Positions 55,101 through 64,000 of a stretch of DNA of 64,000 nt are shown here, in pieces. The stretch covers positions 496,001 through 560,000 of the forward strand of contig JBAIAA010000510.1 of NCBI GenBank assembly GCA_037893245.1, written 5' to 3'. The translations under genes were made by a program, and so were the position numbers. The stretch's first letter is position 1. Each line of letters starts with the position of its first letter. Below the pieces are notes generated by a model. That model was not told the DNA's origin and made no database searches. It saw only the letters and a list, made by a program, of their open reading frames with translations. The DNA is from Crossaster papposus. Lineage: Eukaryota; Echinodermata; Asteroidea; Velatida; Solasteridae.

Positions 55101-56481
55101 AATGGTTGGCTTTGTTTTCATGTGTACCTAGTGCCCAGAACAGGCAGTTGGAGGTATCTACGGAGTCCTAAATCGCAGACGTGGCCATGTATTTGAAGAG
55201 GGTATTGTACCCGGAACACCCATGTTCATGATCAAGGCATATCTGCCCGTCAATGAGTCATTTGGTACGTATAGATATATATACTTCTCTTATATTGCAG
55301 TTTGGCTTTAAAGATTTTAAAAAGAATGTTGCATCCTGATGCCCCTTTTTTTTCCACCATATTTTTACATATGTACCTCCACCCTATCTCCCCTGGGGTA
55401 AGGATTTAGTGATAAGCCCCCCACAATCTAATTATGGGATAGACCGCTTTTAAGTTCAGAAAAGCGTATTATTTCTATACCAATTGTTTCGCAAAAAACC
55501 GACCCAAAAAAAAACACTTCGGGGCGATGGATTATAAATAAAACACATTGTGCGACTTTGTTCGGGTTTCGTTGGAGCAGGTCACATATGTGACCTGTCA
55601 TCACAAAATGAGAGTAAAGTCGGAAATATTGAAAATTAGGATATTGGTGTTTATACAAATTCTTTAGAAAGAGAGCTTTCCAATGATACATAACACTTGG
55701 GGGTTTTGCGATAAATACATTTGACAGCGCTCTAGAAAGTCATGGGTTTCACAAAACGTGTTTGTGAGAAAACTTACTTTAAACGTCTTAAACAAAAACA
55801 TGCAAAAGATTACAAAACAGGACAAGTAAGGTTCGGTTGAGCATAGCAACGGCTATGTTCTAATCGTTATTTCTTCTTAAAATTGTTCACACATACAAAC
55901 TATTGTATAAACAACAAAATATCAAAATTTCGAAAACGTGGGATACTTACGAGGACCTGATTTGCATATTTAATTACCGTGTTAATTAGACCACTAATGG
56001 ACTCTAATCCAAACACTAACTACCCAAAATCGCGTAATTTAAAAGGTTTTCGATCATCTGATCTCACCCAAAAAATAGGAATATGTAGAGGAGGACTTGG
56101 GCTTTCCAAATTACGCAAAATCTGAAAATTGACCACCCCTTCATATTTTGACTTTGAATGGCCATATCTCTGAATCACATTGTGCGACTTTACTCTCATT
56201 TTCTGGTGACAGGTCACATATTGAAATAGGGACGTGGGAGTGGTCAAATATTTGATTATTGGTGTTTTTTTGTTCCCCTTCTTGTAGGCTTCACAGCTGA
56301 TCTGCGCTCCAACACCGGCGGTCAAGCTTTTCCCCAGTGCGTGTTTGACCACTGGCAGATCATGCCTGGTGACCCCCTCGATACCACTACCAAGCCTGGT
56401 GTCGTCGTGACCGTAACGCGCAAACGCAAGGGCCTATCGGAGGGAGTCCCCCCACTAGATAAATACTACGACAAACTGTAG
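39669..56481 (+). CDS. EEF2: Elongation factor 2 (eEF2), twelve exons, N-terminus missing
   Basis: eEF2 is the GTPase that moves tRNA and mRNA through the ribosome after each peptide bond. The exons spell out the protein from AISLYYEL (about residue 80 of usual eEF2) to the stop, roughly 765 residues of about 845. G3 motif DSPGH and G4 motif NKMD are present. Domain IV has [11 protein letters not shown] with the diphthamide histidine. Phases agree at every join. Exons: 39669-39850, 40665-40873, 43195-43428, 44376-44628, 45624-45819, 46701-46839, 49102-49329, 50581-50724, 51470-51679, 53370-53552, 55132-55264, 56288-56481. The exon(s) with the P-loop and the eEF2-kinase threonine were not found upstream. 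Introns hold many short transposons. Confidence 0.97.
39910..40664. other. eEF2 intron with a GGGGCCAATTTCAT element
   Basis: 40108-40372 begins GGGGCCAATTTCATAAAAC and ends TTTTATGAAATTGGCC, with repeated TTTTTGTGCTAAGCA inside: a short inverted-repeat element of a common family. Confidence 0.6.
40665..40873 (+). CDS. EEF2: eEF2 exon: G4 region
   Basis: [48 protein letters not shown] sets guanine specificity. Confidence 0.96.
41035..41105 (-). repeat. tRNA-like head of a SINE
   Basis: Minus strand: GATAGCTCAGTTGGTAGAGC (A box) and GGTTCGAGTGC (B box). The anticodon and T stems do not pair properly, so it is a SINE head and not a functional tRNA gene. Confidence 0.6.
41387..41874 (+). mobile_element. 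TTAACCCTAAC-ended element with GTTTGGTAC-rich core
   Basis: TTAACCCTAACTACCCC at the left, GCCTAGGGGGTTAGGGTTAA at the right. The core repeats TTTGGTACC/GTTCAGTAC and CCAACTG motifs. Confidence 0.7.
42170..42596. mobile_element. TGTGACC-type inverted-repeat element
   Basis: The ends TGTGACCTGTTCCAACGAAA, CCCGGACAAAGTCG are exactly complementary at the far side. Confidence 0.88.
42652..42929. mobile_element. GGGCCCAATTTCATAG inverted-repeat element
   Basis: Starts GGGCCCAATTTCATAGAGCT and ends GCGCTATGAAATTGGGCCC. Subterminal TAAGCAAATTTTCGTGCTAG repeats. Confidence 0.8.
43195..43428 (+). CDS. EEF2: eEF2 exon: G' insert region
   Basis: [42 protein letters not shown]. Codon-aligned at both ends. 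Confidence 0.96.
43472..44092. mobile_element. TGTGACC-type inverted-repeat element, long form
   Basis: TGTGACCTGTCACCACAAAA, TGAGAGTAA ends. The interior matches 55589-56219 in opposite orientation. Confidence 0.87.
44376..44628 (+). CDS. EEF2: eEF2 exon: end of G domain
   Basis: VFDAIMNF-like [52 protein letters not shown]. Confidence 0.96.
44950..45235 (-). repeat. tRNA-derived SINE
   Basis: Minus-strand head GTTGGCGTAGCGG with B box GGTTCGAACCC (complement near 45163), body with GGGTTTTCCCCAGGATATTC. Confidence 0.65.
45624..45819 (+). CDS. EEF2: eEF2 exon: domain II, first part
   Basis: [56 protein letters not shown]. Confidence 0.96.
45834..46073 (+). mobile_element. TTAACCAGTTCGCGCC-family element
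   Basis: Left end slightly decayed (TTAGTTCGCGCCGGG), right end GGCGCGAACTGGTTAA. Starts 15 bp after an eEF2 exon. Confidence 0.82.
46701..46839 (+). CDS. EEF2: eEF2 exon: domain II, second part, with GC donor
   Basis: [44 protein letters not shown]. The next base pair is GC (AAG/GCAAGA). Only this site keeps the frame to VMKFSVSP in the next exon. Confidence 0.95.
46840..49101. other. eEF2 GC-AG intron with repeats
   Basis: Includes an ACATGTAC-rich tract (about 47430-47470), repeated GGTGCATGTAGGTTTTT-like motifs at about 47610-48275, GGGCCCTCTAACGTACGC similar to about 13950, and the minisatellite element at 48467-48906. No gene seen. Confidence 0.6.
48467..48906 (+). mobile_element. TTAACCC-type element with CCTCAATCCTCAAAAATC minisatellite core
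   Basis: Left end TAACCCTTACCCCCTAGGCC, right end GAGCGTTAGGGTTAA. The core is about ten variants of CCTCAATCCTCAAAAATCCTC, partly inverted (GAGGATTGAGGA). Confidence 0.7.
49102..49329 (+). CDS. EEF2: eEF2 exon: domain III
   Basis: [61 protein letters not shown]. Confidence 0.97.
50581..50724 (+). CDS. EEF2: eEF2 exon: start of domain IV
   Basis: [32 protein letters not shown], then [15 protein letters not shown]. The two cysteines after FM are unusual for eEF2, where small or basic residues are normal. The donor AAG/GTCCCT is weak. Confidence 0.94.
51035..51431. mobile_element. Inverted-repeat element in eEF2 intron
   Basis: AAAGGTATCGTATATACGTTTGGTAATTAC against ATTACCAAATGTATACGATCCCTTT. 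Its left flank is a fragment of the TTTAAAGGTAG family (GGTGTATACTACCTT). Confidence 0.75.
51470..51679 (+). CDS. EEF2: eEF2 exon: domain IV middle
   Basis: [57 protein letters not shown]. Confidence 0.96.
51842..52035 (+). mobile_element. TTAACCAGTTCGCGCC-family element
   Basis: TTAAACAGTTCGCGCACGGG to CGAACTGGTTAA. Internally shorter than 57455-57696 and with a duplicated TTTCCGGCCTTGCTCG. Confidence 0.8.
52493..52952. mobile_element. TGTGACC-type inverted-repeat element
   Basis: TGTGACCCGCTCTGCAAAAATGAGTC with exact complement near 52925-52951. It touches the next element directly. Confidence 0.85.
52954..53240. mobile_element. TGTGACC-type inverted-repeat element
   Basis: TGTGACCTGTCATCATAAAATGAGC at left, CTCGTGTTGTGATGACAGGTCACA at right. 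Confidence 0.85.
53370..53552 (+). CDS. EEF2: eEF2 exon: diphthamide loop
   Basis: [48 protein letters not shown]. The histidine before RGGG is the diphthamide-modified residue. Confidence 0.97.
53694..54020. mobile_element. TTTAAAGGTAG-type inverted-repeat element, complete
   Basis: TTTAAAGGTAGGATACACCA at left, TGGTGTATACTACCTTTAAA at right. TTAA inside each end could be the target site. Other copies: 4322-4640 and 37168-37956. Confidence 0.87.
55132..55264 (+). CDS. EEF2: eEF2 exon: domain V
   Basis: [44 protein letters not shown]. Confidence 0.96.
55345..55586. mobile_element. TGTGACC-type element, 5'-truncated
   Basis: Matches the second half of 42170-42596 (ATATGTACC(C/T)CCACCCTAT to GGTCACA). 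Confidence 0.75.
55589..56219. mobile_element. TGTGACC-type inverted-repeat element, long form
   Basis: Inverted relative of 43472-44092, with AAATCGCGTAATT and TTAATTACCGTGTTAATTAG inside. Ends 68 bp before the last eEF2 exon. Confidence 0.87.
56288..56481 (+). CDS. EEF2: eEF2 last exon
   Basis: [56 protein letters not shown] then TAG. The normal eEF2 C-terminus. Confidence 0.97.
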
Positions 56482-57454
56482 AACCGGGTAGTAAGACGGA
56501 AAATGAAACCAAACATTGGGCTAAAACCAAAGATTTGTTGCCAATTGTATCTCATTACATTATGCCGGATCACCTATAGAACTATTGAACTGTAATGTAT
56601 CATGTAACAATACACCAAAAAGTATGCCGTTTTTTCAAACATTCATTTGTGTTCTTTTAAGTTAAACGTTTGGAAGGCATTTTTTTCTTTTTTTTCAATC
56701 TAAACAAATTATGTAAATTTCTTTTAATATTAATATTCATCAATCATAAAGTATAATAGGGAGTAAATATGAACTGGCATTACTGTATAGGGCATATTAA
56801 GCATTAGAGAATTGGAAACTAATGCAATTCGTGTGTTTTTCTTTTCTTTCTGTTATTAACTGATTATATAAGAAAACAAATTTACAAACTGTCAGTTTAC
56901 AATGTTAACTTATAAAGTACCCAAGTGTCTCGAGTTGTTGAAGTTTTCATGAGATAGTCATATTTGGTTTGGTTTGGTTTGGTTTGGGGTTTTATTTATA
57001 CGAGAACCATTTTAAATTGTTGATTTTGTCACGCGTTGCTGATACAAACTGTGCAGCATTAATGGCAAGTCTTCATTTGCATTGGGGGGGTGGGGGGTAT
57101 TTCTTCTAAAAGAATGGGGATGTTCACGTTATGTAGCTTAATACATGAAGCTGAATGCTTCAGTTATTTAGAAAAATAGGAACAATAATGAATGGTTTGC
57201 CCTCTAAAAAATACTGGCCCTTTTATTTGATAAACTACAGGAGTTGCACATAAACTAATAAGTGAAGGATGAAACGTGCGAGTGATCAACGTTTATATGG
57301 AAAGCAAGCAACTCATTTGGTGATGGCATGCATAGAGGTTGGCTTAATATATTAAACTGGAACTTCTCTCTAGCATTCCGTGTATTTGTGTTTGATTATT
57401 TCAACTGAATGATGTTATCTTGTGGGGTGGGAAGGGGCGGGGAGGTGAAATTCC
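56482..57454 (+). other. eEF2 3' UTR and downstream spacer
   Basis: AT-rich. No canonical AATAAA lies close to the stop; variants such as AATATTAATATTCATC near 56730 may serve. A (TTTGG)n run is at about 56966-56990. No other gene seen. Confidence 0.5.
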
Positions 57455-57696
57455 TTAACCAGTTCGCGCCGGGATTATTTTAACATTGCCGAGCTGACGG
57501 GCGGGATTATTTTTAACGAAACTCGATCCGAAGCAGGTTCAGGCTGATAGTGCTGGGAAGCACACCCACGCATTTCCGGCCTTGCTCGCTGCTGACATAC
57601 ATTTCCGAACTTGAACGTTGCGTGTTTATGCGTCATCCGTTTTGAATTTGGGGAAATTTTTGCGTTTATATACGTCATCCGGCATGAACTGGTTAA
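57455..57696 (+). mobile_element. TTAACCAGTTCGCGCC-family element, complete
   Basis: TTAACCAGTTCGCGCCGGGA at left, CCGGCATGAACTGGTTAA at right. TTAA at both ends suggests a TTAA target site (piggyBac-like non-autonomous element). It is too short to encode a transposase. Confidence 0.87.
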
Positions 57697-57815
57697 CGCA
57701 TGCTTTGGTTTCCTTTTGCACTGCATTTTTTTTTTGGGGGGTGGGGGTCTTTTGGATATTTGCTTTTTATTTAGAACCTATTATCCTCGGTGGTGATGAT
57801 GTCACTTCGTATGGT

Positions 57816-60250
57816 TCAAATGTCCCTTAAATTAATTGATAAGGGGTTAAACTTGCATTTGTATGCAAATTAGTCCAAAATATGATAAATAATATTTCTC
57901 CACTGTCACTTAAATTAATTGATCAGGGGTTAACCTTGCATTTGTATGCAAATTATATAAACAAATATATTAATTATTCAAAAATGTCTCAAATGTCCTC
58001 TAAATCATTTGTTAAGGGGTTAGCCTTGCATTTGTAAGCAAATAAGGTCAAAATATGATAATTATGCAAAATTTCTCCAATGTCCCTTAAATTAATTGAT
58101 AAGGAGTTAGCCTTGCATTTGTATGCAATTTAGATCAAAATATATTCATATGACAAAATCATAATCTTTTCATAATTATCATATTTCGACTTAATTTTCA
58201 TACAAATGCAAGGCTAACCCCTTATCAAATAATTTAGGGACTTTTGAGACATTTTTGCATAATTATTATACTTTGACCTAATTTGCATACAAATGCAAGG
58301 CTTACCCATTATTAAATAATTTAAGGGACAGTGGGGAAATGTTTGCATAATTATAATATTTAATACAAATACTTATGCATACAAATACTTATCGATTAAT
58401 TTAAAGGATATTGGGAATTTTTTTAGAGAAAATCATATTGTTTGCATAATAATCTATTTTGACCTAATTTGCATACAAATGCAAGTCTAACCCCTTATCA
58501 ATTAATCTAAGAAACATAAGAAATCTAATTAATTTAGAAACATTTGAATATTTTGACCTAATTTGCATACAAATGCAAGTCTAACCCCTTATCAATTAAT
58601 CTAAGAAACATAAGAAATCTAATTAATTTAGAAACATTTGTATATTTTGACCTAATTTGCATACAAATGCAAGGCTAACTCCTGATCAATCAATTAAGGG
58701 GTCATTGGAGACATTTTTGCATAATTTTTATATGTTGACCTTATTTGCATACAAATGCAAGGCTAACCCCTTATCAATTAATTTAAAAGACTTTTGAAAC
58801 ATTTTTGCATAATAATCATATTTTGACCTAATTTGCATACAAATGCAAGTCTAACCCCTTATCAATTAATTTAAGAGACATTTGAAACATGTTTGCATAA
58901 TAATTTTGACCTAATTTGCAAACAAATGCAAGGCTAACCCCTTATCAATTAATTTAAGGGACATTTGAACATTTTTACTAAATAATTTTGCCCTTATTTG
59001 CATACAAATGCCAGGCTAACCCCTGATCAATTAATTTAAGGGACAGTGGAGAAATATTGGCGTAATTATTATATTTTGACCTAATTTGCATACAAATGCA
59101 TATAAATTTAAGGGACAATTGAGACATGTTTGCATAATTATTATATTTTTAAATAGTTTGCACACTAATGCAAGGCTAACCCCTTATTACATAATTTAAG
59201 GGACATTGGAGACATTTTTGCACATTTATCATATTTTAACCTAATTTGCATACAAATGCAAGACTAACCCCTATATGCATACAAATGCATACCAATTTAA
59301 GAGAAAATTGAGACATGCTTGCATAATTATCAGATTTTGACCTTATTTTTATACAAATACAAGGCTAACCCCTTATCAATTAATTTAAAAGACATTTGAG
59401 ACATGTTTGCATAATTATCATATTTTAACGTAATTTGAATACAAATGCAAGGCTAACCCCTTATCAATTAATTATGGATATTGCAAACATTTGTTGACAA
59501 AATCATATTGTTTGCATAATTATTATATTTTGACCTAATTTGCATACACCAATTAGCATACAAATGCAAGGCTAACCCCTGATCAATCAATTTAGGGGTC
59601 ATTGGAGAAATTTTTGCATCATTTTTATATTTTGACCTTATTTGCATACAAATGCAAGGCTAACCCCTTATCAATTAATTTAAAAGACTGAAACATTTTT
59701 GCATAATAATGTTGACCTAATTTGCATACAAATGCAAGGCTAACCCCTTATCAATTAATTTAAGAGACATTTGAAACATTTTTGCATAATAATTTTGACC
59801 TAATTTGCATACAAATGCAATGCTAACCCCTTATCAATTGATTTAGGGGACATTGTAGAAATGTTTGCATAATTATCATATTTTGACCTTATTTGCATAC
59901 AAATGCAAGGCTAACCCCTTAACAAATGATTTAGGGGACATGGAGAAATGTTTGCATAATTATCATATTTTGACCTTATTTGCATACAAATGCAAGGCTA
60001 ACCCCTTAACAAATGATTTAGGGGACATTTGAGACATTTTTGAATACTTAATATATTTGTTTATATAATTTGCATACAAATGCAAGGTTAACCCCTGATC
60101 AATTAATTTAAGTGACAGTGGAGAAATATTGGCCTAATTATTACATGTTGACCGTATTTGCATCAAAATACAAGGCTAACTCATTATCAAATAATTTAAG
60201 GGACAGTGGAGAAATGTTTGCATAATTATTACATTTGGACCTAATTTGCA
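57816..60250. repeat. AT-rich satellite array with an orientation switch
   Basis: More than twenty monomers of roughly 85-100 bp, each with TTTGCATACAAATGCAAGG, CTAACCCCTTATCAATTAAT, TTAAGGGACATT and TTTTTGCATAATTAT. From 57816 to about 58150 monomers read in one direction (CTTGCATTTGTATGCAAA); from about 58160 onward they read the other way. Some units are truncated or merged. Ends at the composite LINE block. Confidence 0.92.
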
Positions 60251-60918
60251 TACAAAAAGTCAAATCATCGTGTCAAGGTGGCTTTGTGTGTGGTTTGAGA
60301 ATAATGATGGTATTTACGAATATTTGTGTACATGTATTTAGCATTTGTTGCGGGTATATGTACAATATTGTGTGCCAATATATACATTTGTTTCGTGATT
60401 TACTGCGTTTACCATTTCCTGAGTACAAAAAAAAAATCACAATTCTTTGCTGTGGACGATATTTTCAATTTTTAAAGAATGGTCATTGTATCTATTGTGA
60501 TTTAAACTCAAACATTTCTCAGCTTACGCGCTTAACCATTATTGTAATCAAAGAATGGTTATTGTGTTTATTGTGATTTAAATTTTTAACATTTCATGGC
60601 CTGTGTTAATTAAATCAGCGTCTTTTGTGAATTTGTAGCTATACTCTGTGGACGCCTACAGTAGTCGGGTTTGGCTGGAGGATAGTCGAGTCTGCACCTA
60701 GTTGGCCCATGGAGCAATAAACTAGTATATTACTCCATGCTTGGAAGGGTCTGCTTTTTGGCTGGTAAATTTCCTATAGCTTTCTGATGGTGGTCAATGA
60801 TAGATTTTCAAATGCACCGCACTATTTTATTTTTGAATCGGGGGAGTAATATGATCTGACACCACGCCTTATATTATATTTTTGAGTTTTATTTCATTTA
60901 TTATGTATAATTACCGTT

Positions 60919-62451
60919 ATGTGTATTGTTTTTGTCCTTGTTCTTGTCAGTTTGTTACCTGTTCAGGAGATCGACTACTTAGTGTATATCTGTTTTTACC
61001 TTAATTTCACATCTTTTGTAGACAATAATATTGATTCCGACCTAAACTATGATTTACCAGATATTAGCTGTGATTATTATGACCAGGATACTTTCCTGAA
61101 TACATTCACTGCTAATACTACTAATGTTAAATTACTTCATATTAATGCTCGTAGTCTCATTACAAATTTCAATAATATTTCTTATTATATTAATCTGTTA
61201 ACCTTGGAGTTTTCAGTCATTGGTATTTCGGAGACATGGCTTAAGGATGTCAATGACCCCCTTATCCAGCTTCCTCAATATAACATCGAAGGTTTTTGTA
61301 GATCTGATAAAAGAGGCGGTGGAGTGGCTTTTTATATCAATCAGAATTTATCTCATAAGGTTCGCAATGAAATTTGTGTATTTAATTCTGATATTGAAGC
61401 TTGTTTTATTGAGCTGGATAATATCCATACAACTAATGTTATTATTGGAATCATCTATAAACCCCTAATGCTATTCACGATAATTTTATAACCTATTTTA
61501 CACAAATACTAGCTCAAGTAAATAACAACAAAAAGTGTTATATGATGGGTGATTTTATTATTAATTTATTAAATTATAATTCTGATTGCAGTGTGACTAA
61601 TTTTCTGAATATACTTAGCTCTTATTATTTTTTTCCAAACTTTTAGTAAATCTACAAGAATAACAGATCATAGTTCCACTTTAATTGATACTATTTTTAC
61701 CAATGATTTCTCTAATCACTGTGCCGGAGTCTTAGTTACCGACTTAAGTGATCACTTGCCTGTGTTTTTGGTGGTAGCTAGTATTAAACAACAGTTTAAT
61801 ACCGTCTCCAATTTTAAACGTGACTTTTCTGACGATAACATTGAACAGTTTATTGTTGATCTTAATGAGACAGACTGGAGTCCCATAATAACTTATGATG
61901 TTAACGTAATGTACGATGTATTTATTGATCATGTTACGAAACTGTATAATCATCATTTTCCCCAAGTAGAAATCAATATTAATTTTAACAAACATAAATC
62001 TTCTTGGTTAACAAATGGTATTTATAACTCTATAAGAAAAAAGAATTATTTATACAAACAGTATTTGAAAACTCATTCTATACAAAATAAAACCTGTTAT
62101 ACGAAATTTAGAAATAAACTCAATAGCTTGATTAAACTTGCTAAGAAAAACTATTTTAGTTATAGATTTAACCACGACAAATCGAACATCAAAGGTATCT
62201 GGAAACTTATTAATTTCTTGCTAAACAAATCTCAATCTAAGCATAATCCATCTTGTTTTGTCTGTAATAATAATGAAGTCCACGGTGATAGAAATATAGC
62301 TGATACATTTAATAATTACTTTGTTAGTAATAATGTTGCTAGTCAGCTTCTGACTCCTGATACAACTTTCGAGTTCTACCTTAATGATAGATGTTCGAAT
62401 TATGTTTTCTTTATTCCCGTTTTACAAGAAGAAATAGTATACAAATATTGA
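60919..62451 (+). pseudogene. CR1-group LINE ORF2, endonuclease part, copy 2
   Basis: The endonuclease frame is uninterrupted where copy 1 has the Harbinger insert: DYYDQDTFLNTFTANTTN, LLHINARSLITNFN, VIGISETWLKDVND, RGGGVAFYINQNL. It carries the same frameshift after IIYKP and the same end before RT as copy 1, followed by the fold-back insertion at 62447-62598. The tail AATAAACTTGAAACTTGAA is at about 63540-63560. Confidence 0.8.
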
Positions 62452-62598
62452 CTGCTTTGAGTGGTATAGTAAAACTAGCCTCCCGAGGTGATCCATGGAG
62501 CATTATATTTTCCCGAGGCGAAGCCGAGGGAAAATAGAATGCTCCATGGATCACCGAGGGAGGCTAGTTTTACTATACCGCGAAATAAAGCAGTCAAT
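62447..62598. mobile_element. Fold-back element, copy 2
   Basis: Identical in layout to 29772-29923: ACTAGCCTCCCGAGGTGATC and TCCATGGAGCATTATATTTT with complementary arm. Confidence 0.85.
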
Positions 62599-64000
62599 TT
62601 TGTTTTATAACACCTCACTCACAGATTCTGCCCAATTTAAGCTTCCTGAAAGTATAGTAATGACAAAAAATCTCCGAATTGTACGTCTCTTGATCATACG
62701 TGTACTTTGTTGCCTTGATGAACGGGTGCGAAGGTGATAGAGCAATGTTTACGCAATGCACCGAAACACACGTCTGCGTTTCAGTCACACTTCCGTTGCT
62801 ATGCGCATAGTTCGTGTGTTTCTCATCGCATAGTCCTTTTAGCGTGGTATAGTCTTTTTGGATAGCGCAAGTAAAAAATAGTAAACATAGCAAGTGACAC
62901 GTGACGCGCTCTCGGCCAATCAATTTGCCTCTATTTTCCCGTTTGAACCTGCTTAAGTTGACTAATATTTATTATTTTAATCTTGGCATATTATGTTTAA
63001 ACTAATGAATTATTTATTACCCCATTGCTTTAATCATCTTTTCTTTTTAACCTCAGATGTTCATTGTTAAGTAACCAGAAGTAGGCCCTACATCTCGAAA
63101 ACTTTTGTATCAACATTTTAACCGTACATCTTTATTTAAAAAAAATAGTCCCAAACAACGTGGAATCAAATGTTGGAATAGTCTGACGGATGTCAAGCAG
63201 TCTTGTTCTCTTCATATTTTTAGAAAAAAAATCAAACTTAACTTGCTCAATGATGGTAATTCATTTATTTATTATTTGGCCTGATCTCCTGTAAGTGTAA
63301 TTGTTTATTGTAGTCCTTGTATGTTGTCCGTAGTTAATGTGTCTGGGTTGGGGTAAGGGTGGGGGATAGGGAAAGGAATAAAGCTTCGGCTTCTTCTTTT
63401 TCCTCAATGTTGACATGTTATTTTTTCTACACTTAGTAGTTTAATTTTCACATTATCATTTAATTAACTGTTTGTATTTATATTGTGCTTACTTGTAATG
63501 ATTGTTTTGTTGTTGCCAACATTGAAATACGTGTGTGAATAAACTTGAAACTTGAATAGGAAGCAAACTGCGAATCCGATTGGGCCTACTGCAAGGTCCA
63601 TCTAGAAGTCATTGTGTTAGAGAACAACAGAGTCCAGCGAAAGTACTATCTAGCGCGGCTATCCAGCGCACCAGGGTCATCCACACTCAGCGGTTTGGTC
63701 CCGAGTGAACATCAGTGGAGAGAAAATCGTCGCGAAATTTCGGTGAGATACAAGTTGGTACAAAAACAAACAAAAATGTGTCTTAAAAAAAAAATAGAAA
63801 AAATAATAATAAAAGAATTGTCGCTTTTGCCGTTTTGGACGCGATGCGTCTGAAGCAGAGAGCTATATTAAAGTAATTTAATATAGCTCTATAGTCTGAA
63901 GTGACTGTTTTGAAAAAAAATAATGTGTAGCGCCCTCAAAAGTCGAGGCGCGAATAGTTTTAGTAATGGCGGCGCCCTTGGCCTGTTTATATGATTATGA

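Larger units (their letters stand above)
60304..64000 (+). repeat. Duplicated composite LINE block, copy 2 (runs off the window)
   Basis: Twin of 26951-31327 without the Harbinger element, with scattered single-base differences and small indels. It continues to the window end, so the full extent is unknown. Confidence 0.93.

Noticed and set aside
57816-60250. CRISPR-like array
   Set aside because: Eukaryotic context; spacers are as repetitive as the repeats and vary by decay, so it is a satellite.

Overview
The window is intron-rich, AT-rich animal nuclear DNA. The recognisable host genes are elongation factor eEF2 split over many exons, a secreted collagen-C1q protein, the last exon of the checkpoint kinase ATR, and two partial copies of an FAD-dependent amine/amino-acid oxidase-like gene. 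The repeat fraction includes a DIRS tyrosine-recombinase retrotransposon, CR1-group and L1-like LINEs, PIF/Harbinger debris, tRNA-derived SINEs and many inverted-repeat elements. Together these suggest a marine deuterostome, most likely an echinoderm such as a sea star. That identification is inference from general character, not from a diagnostic marker.

Layout. 1-3.6 kb: 3' part of a decayed FAD oxidoreductase gene (+). 5.9-8.9 kb: C1q-like gene (-) with two noncoding 5' exons and a tandem 153-bp repeat upstream. 9-14.8 kb: no host gene seen, dispersed repeats. 14.8-15.0 kb: ATR terminal exon (-). 15.2-19.7 kb: transposon relics, short tandem repeats, hairpins and an L1-type ORF1 relic. 19.7-26.9 kb: a nearly complete DIRS element (-) with both inverted terminal repeats and its internal complementary region, carrying a 1.6-kb insertion and sitting between the arms of an older inverted repeat. 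26.95-31.3 kb: a composite, RT-deleted LINE block, duplicated almost unchanged at 60.3-64 kb. 31.5-34.7 kb: a second LINE with PHD-finger ORF1 and EN-RT ORF2 (+), ended by an inverted-repeat element. 37.0-38.5 kb: the first two exons of the FAD oxidoreductase (second copy, +), ending at a perfect 77-bp palindrome. 39.7-56.5 kb: twelve exons of eEF2 (+), complete to the stop but lacking the N-terminal P-loop exon(s); its introns are loaded with short inverted-repeat elements. 57.8-60.25 kb: an AT-rich satellite of roughly 85-100 bp monomers that flips orientation near 58.15 kb.

The genes do not form a pathway. eEF2 is the housekeeping translation translocase, ATR is a DNA-damage kinase, C1q-like is a secreted lectin/immune-type protein, and the FAD enzyme is metabolic. 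The more unusual content is structural: a palindrome at a duplication breakpoint, three elements with telomere-like TTAACCC termini enclosing private minisatellites, a family of TGTGACC-ended elements concentrated in eEF2 introns, and orphan terminal exons carried inside non-autonomous transposons.
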